Notes under the pieces: model-generated | The model's database searches: none | Seen by the model: only the letters and a program-made list of their open reading frames with translations | What the model was told of the DNA's origin: nothing | Source: DASRIA01 sp963768885 | GTDB taxonomy: Bacteria; Actinomycetota; Thermoleophilia; Solirubrobacterales; JBBDJG01 | Length of the DNA stretch: 64,000 nt | NCBI GenBank assembly: GCA_963768885.1 | Contig: CAVYJN010000006.1 | Span: forward strand, 248,001-312,000 | Direction: 5' to 3' | Translations under genes and position numbers: made by a program | Shown here: positions 40,916 through 51,783 of the stretch, in pieces | Layout: the number at the start of each line of letters is the position of its first letter | Numbering within the stretch: the first letter of the stretch is position 1

Positions 40916-42199
40916 ATGACGACTGCCGCCAAGAACCACGACGTCGCCGACCTGTCCCTCGCGGACGCGGGTCAGGCACGGATCGAGTGGGCCGACCGCC
41001 ACATGCCGGTGCTGGCCTCGATCCGCAAGCGGTTCGCCGCGGAGAAGCCGCTCGACGGCATCCAGCTCGGCCTCTGCCTGCACGTCACGACCGAGACCGC
41101 GAACCTGGTGCGCACGCTGATCGCCGGCGGCGCCGACGTCGCGCTGTGCGCGTCCAACCCGCTGTCCACGCAGGACGACGTCGCCGCGTCGCTGGTCACG
41201 CACTACGGGGCGGAGGTGTACGCGATCACCGGCGAGGGCAACGAGGCCTACTACGCCCACATCAACGCCGTCTGCGACAAGCACCCGTCGATCACGATGG
41301 ACGACGGGGCCGACGTGATCAGCGTCCTGCACGGCGAGCGCACCGACCAGCTCACGGAGGTGATCGGCGGCACCGAGGAGACGACGACCGGAGTGATCCG
41401 GCTGAGGGCCTTGGAGGCGGAGGGCAAGCTCGCCTTCCCGATCGTCGCGGTGAACGAGGCCTACACGAAGCACATGTTCGACAACCGCTACGGGACCGGC
41501 CAGTCCACGATCGACGGCATCATCCGTGCGACGAACATCCTGATCGCCGGCAAGCGCGTGGTCGTGATGGGCTACGGCTGGTGCGGCAAGGGCGTGGCGA
41601 TGCGGGCCAAGGGCCTCGGCGCGCACGTGATCGTGTGCGAGGTCGAGCCGCTGAAGGCACTGGAGGCCGTGATGGACGGCTTCGAGGTGATGCCGGGCAT
41701 CGAGGCCGCGCGCGAAGGCGACATCTTCATCACCGTGACCGGCGACATGCACGTGCTCGAGGGCCGTCACTTCGGCGTCATGAAGAACGGGGCGATCATC
41801 GCGAACTCCGGCCACTTCAACGTCGAGATCGACATCCCGGCCCTGCTCGAGATGTCGCGCGGCAAGCGCGAGGCGCGCCCGTTCGTGGACGAGTACGAGC
41901 TCGAGGACGGCCGCCACGTGTTCCTGCTCGGCGAGGGGCGGCTGATCAACCTCGCCGCCGCGGAGGGCCACCCGGCCGCCGTGATGGACATGAGCTTCGC
42001 CAACCAGGCGCTCGCCGCCGAGCACATCGCGAAGGACCACGCTCAGCTCGAGAAGAAGGTCTACGTGGTGCCGGAGGAGATCGACAAGGAGATCGCGAAG
42101 CTGAAGCTCGAGAGCATGGGCATCGCGATCGACACGCTCACGGCCGAGCAGGAGAAGTACCTGCACCAGCTGGGACCAGGGCACCTGATCCGCGCATGA
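40916..42199 (+). CDS. ahcY: S-adenosylhomocysteinase
   Basis: The 427-residue enzyme splits S-adenosylhomocysteine to adenosine and homocysteine, recycling the methyl cycle. It has LGLCLHVTTETANLVRTLIA with the substrate His, and VNEAYTKHMFDNRYGTGQST with the catalytic Lys/Asp/Asn cluster. The NAD loop is VVVMGYGWCGKGVAMRAKGL, and HFNVEIDI follows. It lacks the roughly 40-residue insertion of eukaryotic and many proteobacterial forms, so it is the short archaeal/thermophile-type enzyme. GGGAG precedes the ATG. The stop overlaps the next gene's ATG (ATGA). Confidence 0.95.
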   Translation: MTTAAKNHDVADLSLADAGQARIEWADRHMPVLASIRKRFAAEKPLDGIQLGLCLHVTTETANLVRTLIAGGADVALCASNPLSTQDDVAASLVTHYGAEVYAITGEGNEAYYAHINAVCDKHPSITMDDGADVISVLHGERTDQLTEVIGGTEETTTGVIRLRALEAEGKLAFPIVAVNEAYTKHMFDNRYGTGQSTIDGIIRATNILIAGKRVVVMGYGWCGKGVAMRAKGLGAHVIVCEVEPLKALEAVMDGFEVMPGIEAAREGDIFITVTGDMHVLEGRHFGVMKNGAIIANSGHFNVEIDIPALLEMSRGKREARPFVDEYELEDGRHVFLLGEGRLINLAAAEGHPAAVMDMSFANQALAAEHIAKDHAQLEKKVYVVPEEIDKEIAKLKLESMGIAIDTLTAEQEKYLHQLGPGHLIRA

Positions 42200-43175
42200 A
42201 GGCGATGCTGCTCGCGGCCGGGCTCGGCACGCGTCTGCGGCCGCTGACCTACGAGCTGCCGAAGCCGATGGTGCCGGTGCTCGGCCGCCCGGTGATGGAG
42301 CACATCATGCGCCTGCTCGGCGCGCCACGGGTTCGACGACGTGATCGCGAACCTGCACTACTTCCCGGACCTGATCCGCGACTACTTCGGCGACGGGTCG
42401 CGGCAGGGCATACGGCTCGTCTACTCGTTCGAGGAGGAGCTGATGGGGACCGCGGGCGGCGTGCGCAACGCGCGCGAGCACTTCGGCGGCGAGACGTTCC
42501 TCGTGATCTCCGGCGACGCGCTCACCGACATCGACCTGACCGCGTTCCTCGCGACGCACAAGGAGAAGGGCGGGATCGCCACGCTCGCGCTCAAGCGCGT
42601 GGACGACCCGAGCCAGCTCGGCGTCGTGATCGCCGACGACGACGGGGCGCATCCAGGGCTTCCAGGAGAAGCCGGCGCCGGGCGAGGAGCTCTCCAACCT
42701 CGGCAACTGCGGCATCTACATGTTCGAGCCGGAGATCTTCGACTACTTCCCCGAGAGGGAGTTCGTCGACTGGGCGCAGGACGTGTTCCCGGCCCTGCTC
42801 GACCAGGACGTCCCGTTCTACGGGCACGAGATCGCCGAGTACTGGAACGACGTGGGCTCGCTCGAGGAGTACCGCCAGGGCAACTTCGACGCGCTCGAGG
42901 GCAAGGTGAACGTCGAGATGCCCGGCAGCGGCAACGGGTCCAAGGCGCCGGCCGGTACCGAGGTGGAGGGCCCGGTGTTCATCGGCGAGGGCTGCGAGAT
43001 CGCCGCCGGCGTGCGGCTCACCGGCCCGGTCGTGATCGGGGAGGGATCGCGCATCGGGGAGAACTCCGCCCTGCGCGACACGATCGTGTGGCCGCGCACC
43101 GACGTCGACCCCGGCACGGTGCTGGTCGGCGGCCTCGCGGGCGAGCGCCCGCTCGCCGAGAAGCTCGGCGGCTAA
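42196..43175 (+). CDS. Mannose-1-phosphate guanylyltransferase-like enzyme, two frame changes
   Basis: The N-terminus MKAMLLAAGLGTRLRPLTYE with LPKPMVPVLGRPVMEHIMRL is in one frame. An extra C at 42325 moves it to HGFDDVIANLHYFPDLIRDY, then TFLVISGDALTDIDLTAFLA. A second extra G in the GGGG at 42644-42647 moves it to RIQGFQEKPAPGEELSNLGN and the rest. The C-terminus carries hexapeptide-like repeats (VFIGEGCEIAAGVRLTGPVV). Repaired length is about 325 residues. It resembles the GDP-mannose/NDP-sugar pyrophosphorylase at 38269 and probably works in the same glycan supply route. Both breaks look like sequence errors. Confidence 0.83.
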
Positions 43176-44014
43176 CCCTCGAGCGCCTCGCGCCGGCGCT
43201 GCTCGGCCTCCGAGCGCTCCAGCATCCGCGTGAAGAACACCGTGAACGCGATCACGAGCACGAGCGACTGCTCGACCATCATCACGAGCCCGCCGATGTT
43301 CTGGTCCTCGACGGCGGTCAGGCCCCAGGTGCGGGGCGCGTCCTCGTAGGTGCCGTAGAGCGCTTCGGGCGCGAACGCGAGCACCACGCCGAGCAGGCCC
43401 ATCAGGACCTTCGCCGTCGCGAGATAGCCGAGCGACCAGGCGCCGGTGAGCCGGTGGCGCGGGGGCACCGGCTCCACCAGGTACCACCAGAACGCCACGC
43501 CCGCCGTGAAGAACGACGCGTGCTCGAGGGCGTGCGCCCAGGCGTGGTCGAGCGCCAGCTCGTACATCGCCGGGACGTGCCAGAGCCACATCAGTCCCAC
43601 GTAGAGAGCGAGCGCGGCGGCAGGGTGGGCGAGCGGGCCGAGGCGCTCCTCGAGCGGGCGCAGCCGGCGCACCGCCGGCCGCAGGAAGGCGCGGCTGAGC
43701 CCGACCAGCAGCAGGATCGGGGCGAGGTCCGCGAGCAGCAGGTGCTGGACCATGTGCGCGGCAAACAGCCGGTCCTCCCCGAGCCGGTCGATCGGCGAGA
43801 CGAGCGCGATCAGGATCACGACCAGCCCGCCCGCGAACGCGAGCGCCCGCAGGGTGTCGCGCGTGGGGGAGTCCCCGCTGCGCGCGCCCGGGGTGCGGCG
43901 CAGGTCGTGCAGCCGCACGCCGTAGGCCGCGCCCGCGAGGCCGACGGCGATCAGCGCCGGCACGTTCAGCGACCAGGCGTAGTCGACTTCGGCGAGGACA
44001 TCCGGCACGGTCAT
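43172..44014 (-). CDS. ctaG: Cytochrome c oxidase assembly protein, CtaG (caa3) type
   Basis: A 280-residue membrane protein with seven or so helices. Conserved His-containing segments match the caa3_CtaG family: LFAAHMVQHLLLADLAPILL, GLMWLWHVPAMYELALDHAW, AHALEHASFFTAGVAFWWYL and VMMVEQSLVLVIAF. This family helps deliver copper to the CuB/CuA centres of aa3/caa3 oxidases in Gram-positive bacteria and is unrelated to mitochondrial Cox11-type CtaG. No oxidase genes are next to it. It converges with the nucleotidyltransferase gene, with four bases of overlap. A GACAAT element lies eight bases before its ATG. Confidence 0.85.
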   Translation of the reverse strand: MTVPDVLAEVDYAWSLNVPALIAVGLAGAAYGVRLHDLRRTPGARSGDSPTRDTLRALAFAGGLVVILIALVSPIDRLGEDRLFAAHMVQHLLLADLAPILLLVGLSRAFLRPAVRRLRPLEERLGPLAHPAAALALYVGLMWLWHVPAMYELALDHAWAHALEHASFFTAGVAFWWYLVEPVPPRHRLTGAWSLGYLATAKVLMGLLGVVLAFAPEALYGTYEDAPRTWGLTAVEDQNIGGLVMMVEQSLVLVIAFTVFFTRMLERSEAEQRRREALEG

Positions 44015-44074
44015 GCGCGCGGATTGTCCCAGTCGCGTGTTGAGACGTGCGGCCGGTCGCGCGATCGTGTCCGC

Positions 44075-44803
44075 ATGGCCCGATCCCTCGCCGACAGGCT
44101 GCTCTCGCTGGTCGTCCCGCCGCTGTGCGTCGCCTGCCGGGAGCCGGAGCTCTCGGGCGACGCGGTCTGCGCGCGCTGCCGCGATTCGCTCACCCTGCGC
44201 CGCGCCACGAACGTCGACCGCGGGGTCTTCCTCACGCTGGCCTGGTCACCGTTCGAGTACGACGAGGCCGCGCAGCGGATCGTGATGGCGCTCAAGGCAA
44301 GAGCCGCGACCCGCGCCGCCGCCTTCATGGCGACGGCGATCGCCGCCCGCGCCCCCGCGGGGCTGCTTCAGGGCGTGGTCGTGCCGGTGCCCGGGCACCC
44401 CGGCGGCAACCGGCGCCGCGGCTTCGACCACGCGTCGCTGATCGCCGGCCACCTCGGGCGCCTCGCGGGGCTGCCGGTCGCCGAGTCCCTGTGCCGCACG
44501 CAGGCTCCGCCGCAGGTCGGGCTGGCGCGACCGGAGCGCCGCGCCAACGCAAGCGGTGCGGTGGCCCTCCGCGACGGCGCATCGCCGGTCGACCGCATGG
44601 TCCTGGTCGACGACGTCTACACGACCGGCGCGACGCTCGATGCGTGCGCCGAGGCGCTGCTCGCGGGAGGCGCGGGGGACGTCGTGGGAGCCTGTTTCGC
44701 GCGCACGGAGCGGCGTCCGGCGGACCGATGGCGCAATCGGCACCGGGCCCGTAGCATTGGGGAGGCCATGCAAGCCCGCGGCTCCCAGGAGGTCAACCGG
44801 TGA
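44075..44803 (+). CDS. comF: ComF family phosphoribosyltransferase-like protein
   Basis: A 242-residue protein. The N-terminal zinc ribbon is PPLCVACREPELSGDAVCARC. The phosphoribosyltransferase fold follows, with VVVPVPGHPGGNRRRGFDHA, then PERRANASGAVALRDG, and the PRPP loop RMVLVDDVYTTGATLDACAE. ComF proteins act in DNA uptake in naturally transformable bacteria but are widespread in others. No other com genes are here. The ATG at 44075 is the first in frame after the divergent ctaG start. It overlaps the hpf GTG by four bases. Confidence 0.88.
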   Translation: MARSLADRLLSLVVPPLCVACREPELSGDAVCARCRDSLTLRRATNVDRGVFLTLAWSPFEYDEAAQRIVMALKARAATRAAAFMATAIAARAPAGLLQGVVVPVPGHPGGNRRRGFDHASLIAGHLGRLAGLPVAESLCRTQAPPQVGLARPERRANASGAVALRDGASPVDRMVLVDDVYTTGATLDACAEALLAGGAGDVVGACFARTERRPADRWRNRHRARSIGEAMQARGSQEVNR

Positions 44804-45153
44804 GAATCGAGATCAGAGGCCGAAACACCCCGATCACTGACGCCGTCCGGGAGCACGTGGAGGAGCGCTTCACGACCCGCATCGGCAAGCAGGTGTCGGA
44901 GCTGGCGCAGCTCGAGGTGGAGCTGCTGGTCGAGCGCAACCCGGCGATCGCGGAGTCGAAGGTGGCGGAGGCGACCCTGCACCTCAAGGGGACCACCCTG
45001 CGGGCCCGCGAGGGCTCCGCAGACCTGATGCACTCGGTGGACCTCGTCGCGGACAAGCTCGCCCGCCAGGTCAAACGCCACCGGGACAAGCGCAGCGGAC
45101 GGCGCGACGGCGCCAGCGTGAGGGCCCCGTCACCCCCGCCGACGACTCCGTAG
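44800..45153 (+). CDS. hpf: Ribosome hibernation/translation inhibitor (HPF/RaiA), short form
   Basis: A 117-residue protein with the single HPF/YfiA domain: MRIEIRGRNTPITDAVREHV, ERFTTRIGKQVSELAQLEVE, and MHSVDLVADKLARQVKRHRD with the basic ribosome-contact helix. The C-terminal dimerisation domain of long HPFs is absent; after KRHRDKRSGRRDG there is only a Pro-rich tail. It binds the 30S decoding site in stationary phase. An AGGAGG site (about 44788) lies just before the GTG. The position before secA is common in Gram-positive bacteria. Confidence 0.9.
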   Translation: MRIEIRGRNTPITDAVREHVEERFTTRIGKQVSELAQLEVELLVERNPAIAESKVAEATLHLKGTTLRAREGSADLMHSVDLVADKLARQVKRHRDKRSGRRDGASVRAPSPPPTTP

Positions 45154-45203
45154 GCGGCGCCGGAGGAGGCTTTCTGCCTGCTCTCGGGCGCGGGACCCGC
45201 TGC

Positions 45204-45209
45204 TAGCAT
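45204..45209 (+). promoter_or_regulatory. -10-like hexamer of secA
   Basis: TAGCAT ends eight bases before the GTG start. The surrounding 16 bases (45196-45211) recur exactly upstream of the transketolase gene at 55451-55466. Confidence 0.5.
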
Positions 45210-45217
45210 CAACCCTC

Positions 45218-48031
<2,814 letters not shown>

Positions 48032-48035
48032 GCAG

Positions 48036-49152
48036 GTGGCCGAGACTCCACAGCTCGAGTCCGCCCAGCCGCGCGTGGCGAAGCTCCGCGACCAGCTGAA
48101 GCTGCTCGCGGACTACCTTTGACCCCGCTCAGCTGGAGCGACAGGCCACTCGCCTCGAGGGCGAGATGCAGCAGCCGGGCTTCTGGGACGACCAGCAGCG
48201 CGCGGCATCGGTCTCGACCGAGCACCGCCGTGCGACCCGCAAGCTCGAGTCGTTCAGGGCGCTCGAGGCCGAGGTAGAGGACCTCGGCGGGCTGGCCGAG
48301 CTCGCCGCCGAGGACGAGTCGATCGGCGCCGAGCTGGAGGAGCAGCTGGCCGACGTGGAGCGCCGCATGGGCGAGCTCGAGGAGCAGCGCCTGTTCGGCG
48401 GGCGCTACGACTCGGGCGACGCGGCGGTCACCGTCCACAGCGGCGCGGGCGGAACCGACTCCCAGGACTGGGCGGAGATGCTGCTGCGCATGTATCTGCG
48501 CTGGGCACAGCGCCGGGGCTTCGAGGTCGAGATGGCCGAGGCCTCGCCGGGGGAGGAGGCCGGCATCAAGTCGGCGACGTTCCTCGCGCGCGGCGAGAAC
48601 GCCTACGGGCTCTTCTCGGCCGAGAAGGGGGTGCACCGCCTCGTGCGGCTGTCGCCGTTCGACGCCGCCCACCGCCGCCACACGAGCTTCGCGCTGGTCG
48701 AGGTGAGCCCGCTCGTCGAGGACGACGTCGACGTCGAGATCGACGACGCGGACCTGCGGATCGAGACCTACCGCGCCTCGGGGGCGGGCGGCCAGCACGT
48801 GAACAAGACCGACTCCGCGGTGCGCATCACGCACATCCCGTCGAAGATCGTCGTGCAGTGCCAGAACGAGCGCTCGCAGTCCTCGAACAAGCAGACCGCG
48901 ATGAAGCTCCTCAAGTCGAAGCTGGTGGAATTGGAGGAGCGCAAGCGCCGCGAGGAGCTGGCGCGCGAGAAGGGCGAGGCGCAGGACGTGGCGTGGGGGT
49001 CGCAGATCCGCTCCTACGTGCTGCACCCCTACACGATGGTCAAGGACCACCGCACGGGCCACGAGATGGGCGACGCGCAGCGGGTGCTCGACGGGGACCT
49101 CGACGGCTTCGTGCACGAGTACCTCGTGCAGAGCGCGGGCGACGGGCGCTAG
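48036..49152 (+). CDS. prfB: Peptide chain release factor 2 with programmed +1 frameshift
   Basis: A 371-residue class I release factor for UGA and UAA. It starts GTG and reads AETPQLESAQPRVAKLRDQL, KLLADYL, then an in-frame TGA at 48120. A +1 slip at CTT-TGA-C continues DPAQLERQATRLEGEMQQPG and onward. The codon-reading SPF is in LVRLSPFDAAHRRHTSFALV, and the GGQ loop is RASGAGGQHVNKTDSAVRIT. Termination at the UGA depends on RF2 itself, so the gene autoregulates. The Shine-Dalgarno-like booster found before the slip site in E. coli is not obvious. Order secA-prfB is conserved in many Gram-positive bacteria. Confidence 0.95.
48117..48123 (+). promoter_or_regulatory. prfB programmed frameshift site
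   Basis: The heptamer CTTTGAC is the conserved RF2 slip site. Its CTT is codon 28 of the frame, and TGA is the early stop. Reading shifts by one base to GAC. This is the only frame change in the window that matches a known recoding signal. Confidence 0.93.
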
Positions 49153-49451
49153 GCGGAGCTGTCGTCGGCGGGCTCGATCTTCAGCCCGGTCGCGACCATC
49201 GGCTTGCCGTCGAGCGTGTACTGCACGTCGACGGTCTCGTGCTTGCGGTAGCTCCCGGCGATGCCGAGCAGCATGGACAGCCAGCGCCAGAACCCGAGCT
49301 TGCCCTCCTGCGCCAGGGCACGTTTGAAGACCAGCGCGCCCGGCCGCACCGTGTAGTCGGCGCCCTCCTGCTGCTCGACGCCGTTGATGAACACGCGAAA
49401 CGGCGGGCGCACCCCGCGAGGGAGCTTCGCAAGCCATCTCTCCTCGGTCAC
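49149..49451 (-). CDS. Conserved-looking 100-residue protein, function unknown
   Basis: The product reads MTEERWLAKLPRGVRPPFRV, then FINGVEQQEGADYTVRPGAL, a short hydrophobic segment FWRWLSMLLGIAGSYRKHET and a final strand pair VDVQYTLDGKPMVATGLKIE. It is strand-rich and may fold as a small beta sandwich with one amphipathic helix. No recognised family. It converges with prfB, overlapping by four bases, and its start is about 45 bases from the divergent nadC start. Confidence 0.65.
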   Translation of the reverse strand: MTEERWLAKLPRGVRPPFRVFINGVEQQEGADYTVRPGALVFKRALAQEGKLGFWRWLSMLLGIAGSYRKHETVDVQYTLDGKPMVATGLKIEPADDSSA

Positions 49452-49495
49452 GCGCGAAAGCGTAGCGCCGGCGGCGCGCCCGTCAGACTAGGCGG

Positions 49496-50350
49496 GTGCC
49501 CGATTCCGCCACAGACGAGCTGATCTCCCGCGCGCTGGCCGAAGACGTCGGCCCGCGCGACGTGACCACGGAGACGGTCGTCGAGCCCGGCCTGCGGGCC
49601 CGCGCCAGGATCACCCAGAAGGCGCCCGGCGTGATCTTCGGGCTCGACGTCGCCGAGGCGGTGTTCCGGCAGCTCGACCCGACCGTCTCGGTGGAGCGGC
49701 TCCGGCCCGAAGGCGAGTGGCTCGAGACGCCGCCCGCGCCCGTCCTCGACCTGGAGGGCGACGCGCGCGCCCTGCTGACCGGCGAGCGGACCGCGCTCAA
49801 CTTCCTCGCGCACCTGTCCGGAATCGCGACGGCGACGGCGGCGGCCGTCAACGCCCTGCGCGGCACCGGCGTGAAGGTGCTCGACACCCGCAAGACCACG
49901 CCCGGACTGCGCGCGCTCGAGAAGCGGGCCGTCGCCGCGGGCGGCGGCCACAACCACCGCATGGGGCTCCACGACGCGATCCTCGTGAAGGACAACCACA
50001 TCGCGCTCGCGGGCGGGGTGGGCGAGGCGACCCGCCGGGCGCTCGCGGGCCGGCCTCCCGGCGTCGCGGTCGAGGTCGAGTGCGCGACCCTCGCGGACGT
50101 CGAGGAGGCGCTCGCCGCGGGCGCAGAGCGGCTACTGCTCGACAACATGGACCCGGAGCACCTGCGCGCGGCGGCCGCGCTGGTCGCCGGGCGCGCGCAG
50201 CTCGAGGCCTCCGGCGGGATCGATCAGCGCAGGCTCAGAGACGTGGCGGGCACTGGCGTAGAATTGGTGTCGTTGGGTTCAGTCACCCATTCCGCCCCGG
50301 CCCTCGACCTCTCCATGACCATCGAATCGTCCTCCGATCGGGACCGATGA
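49496..50350 (+). CDS. nadC: Nicotinate-nucleotide pyrophosphorylase (quinolinate phosphoribosyltransferase)
   Basis: A 284-residue enzyme that makes nicotinate mononucleotide from quinolinate and PRPP. It begins DELISRALAEDVGPRDVTTE, followed by RALLTGERTALNFLAHLSGI. The active-site LDTRKTTPGLRALEKRAVAA and GGHNHRMGLHDAILVKDNHI supply the Arg, Lys and His ligands. The last conserved segment is QLEASGGIDQRRLRDVAGTG with VELVSLGSVTHSAPALDLSM. The start is GTG. It overlaps nadA by four bases; nadB was not found in the window. Confidence 0.95.
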   Translation: MPDSATDELISRALAEDVGPRDVTTETVVEPGLRARARITQKAPGVIFGLDVAEAVFRQLDPTVSVERLRPEGEWLETPPAPVLDLEGDARALLTGERTALNFLAHLSGIATATAAAVNALRGTGVKVLDTRKTTPGLRALEKRAVAAGGGHNHRMGLHDAILVKDNHIALAGGVGEATRRALAGRPPGVAVEVECATLADVEEALAAGAERLLLDNMDPEHLRAAAALVAGRAQLEASGGIDQRRLRDVAGTGVELVSLGSVTHSAPALDLSMTIESSSDRDR

Positions 50351-51360
50351 AGCCACTTCCCACTCTTCAGGCAAGACCCCCGGCCTCACTGCTCGCCATC
50401 GAGGACATCGGTGCGATGCAGGCGGAGGTGCGCGTCCTGGCCGAGCAGCGCAACGCGATCATCCTCGCCCACAACTATCAGCTGCCCGAGGTGCAGGACG
50501 TCGCGCACGTGGTCGGCGACTCCCTCGGACTGTCGCGCCAGGCCGCGGAGACCGGCGCCGACGCGATCGTCTTCTGCGGCGTGCACTTCATGGCGGAGAC
50601 GGCGGCGGTGCTGTCGCCCGGCAAGACCGTGCTGATCCCGGACCTCGACGCGGGATGCTCGCTGTCGGACTCGATCACCGCCGACCAGCTGCGCGCCTGG
50701 AAGGCGCAGCATCCGGGCGCGATCGTCGTGATGTACGTCAACACCTCCGCGGAGGTGAAGGCCGAGACCGACTACTGCTGCACGTCATCGAACGCGGTGA
50801 GCGTCGTCGAGCACGTCTTCCGCGAGCACGGCGACGACACCGAGGTCCTCTTCGGGCCCGACATGTGGCTCGGGGCGTACGTCGCGCGCGAGACCGGACG
50901 CGACATCCGCGTGTGGGACGGCGAGTGCCACGTGCATGCCGGCATCAGGCCGGCCGACATCAACGCGCTGCGCTCGGATGAGCCGCAGGCGGACTTCCTG
51001 ATCCACCCCGAGTGCGGCTGCACCACGCAGGTCATGGAGTACGTCGCCTCCGGTGACGTCGCCGCGGAGGGCACCCACTTCCTCTCCACCGAGGGCATGA
51101 TGCGCCACGCGCGCGAGACCGACGCCGGCACGATGATCGTCGCGACCGAGACCGGCATCCTGCACCGCATGGAGCAGGAGAGCCCGGACAAGGTCTTCAT
51201 CCCGGCCAACCGGGCGGCGGTCTGCAACTACATGAAGATGATCACCCTGCCGAAGCTGCGCGACTCCCTGCGCGAGATGAAGCACCGGGTGAGCGTGCCC
51301 GCCGACGTGGCCGAGCGCGCCCGGGTGCCGATCGAGCGCATGGTGCTCGATCGGCTGCAG
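50347..51360 (+). CDS. nadA: Quinolinate synthase, 3' end disrupted
   Basis: This 4Fe-4S enzyme condenses iminoaspartate with dihydroxyacetone phosphate. AIILAHNYQLPEVQDVAHVV and GDSLGLSRQAAETGADAIVF open the first domain. Cluster ligands are the Cys in DYCCTSSNAVSVVEH (about 144-145), in HPECGCTTQVMEYVA (about 223) and in RAAVCNYMKMITLPKLR (about 293). The frame runs on to a stop at 51567 through sequence that is not NadA-like. Removing a G at 51349 and a C at 51358 instead gives the family ending IERMVLIG and a TGA at about 51360, which I take as the true end. The coordinates given reflect this. Confidence 0.9.
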
Positions 51361-51760
51361 AGCGCTCGTTCGAGCTCCTCGAGGATGCAGCGGCTGCAGC
51401 GCAGCCGCCTCCGGATCGATCCACCTCCAGCGGCGCGCCGTCCAGGATCTCGGTGCGCCCGTCGGCGAGGTGGTCCTGCACGCGCTCGACGACCAGCGCG
51501 ACCGCCGCGTTCGCCGGCGCGGCGTCCAGTGACTCGCGCGCCACGCTCGCCCGGCAATGGGCCGTGAACGCCACGCCCTCGCCCAGCACGCAGAAGGCGA
51601 CGGCAGCGTCCTCGCGCAGGCGCGCGAGCGTCTCGCGGCGCGACCCGAGCGCGACCACGATGCGGTCGTCGGCGGCGCGCACGTAGCTCGAAACCGGGAT
51701 CGCATGGGGTCCTGTCACGCACAGGACCGCGGGGGTGCCCGAGGGCCACGTCGGGAGCAT
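51361..51760 (-). CDS. Pyridoxamine 5'-phosphate oxidase-like flavin protein, 3' part disrupted
   Basis: The N-terminal two thirds is clear: MLPTWPSGTPAVLCVTGPHA, then IPVSSYVRAADDRIVVALGS, RRETLARLREDAAVAFCVLG and ARESLDAAPANAAVALVVER. This matches small split-barrel FMN- or F420-binding PPOX proteins of about 130 residues. After RTEILDGAPL the frame changes twice (near 51425 and 51391), giving WIDPEAAALQPLH and then ILEELERAL. No clean stop is left where it meets nadA. The gene starts 23 bases from the divergent amidohydrolase gene; TATGGT lies eight bases before its ATG. Confidence 0.72.
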
Positions 51761-51768
51761 CGCGATCG

Positions 51769-51775
51769 ACCATAC
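51769..51775. promoter_or_regulatory. Overlapping divergent -10-like elements
   Basis: TATGGT on the minus strand (51769-51774) ends eight bases before the PPOX ATG. CATACT on the plus strand (51770-51775) ends eight bases before the amidohydrolase ATG. The two elements share five bases, so the two polymerases would exclude each other. Confidence 0.4.
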
Positions 51776-51783
51776 TGCCGCGG

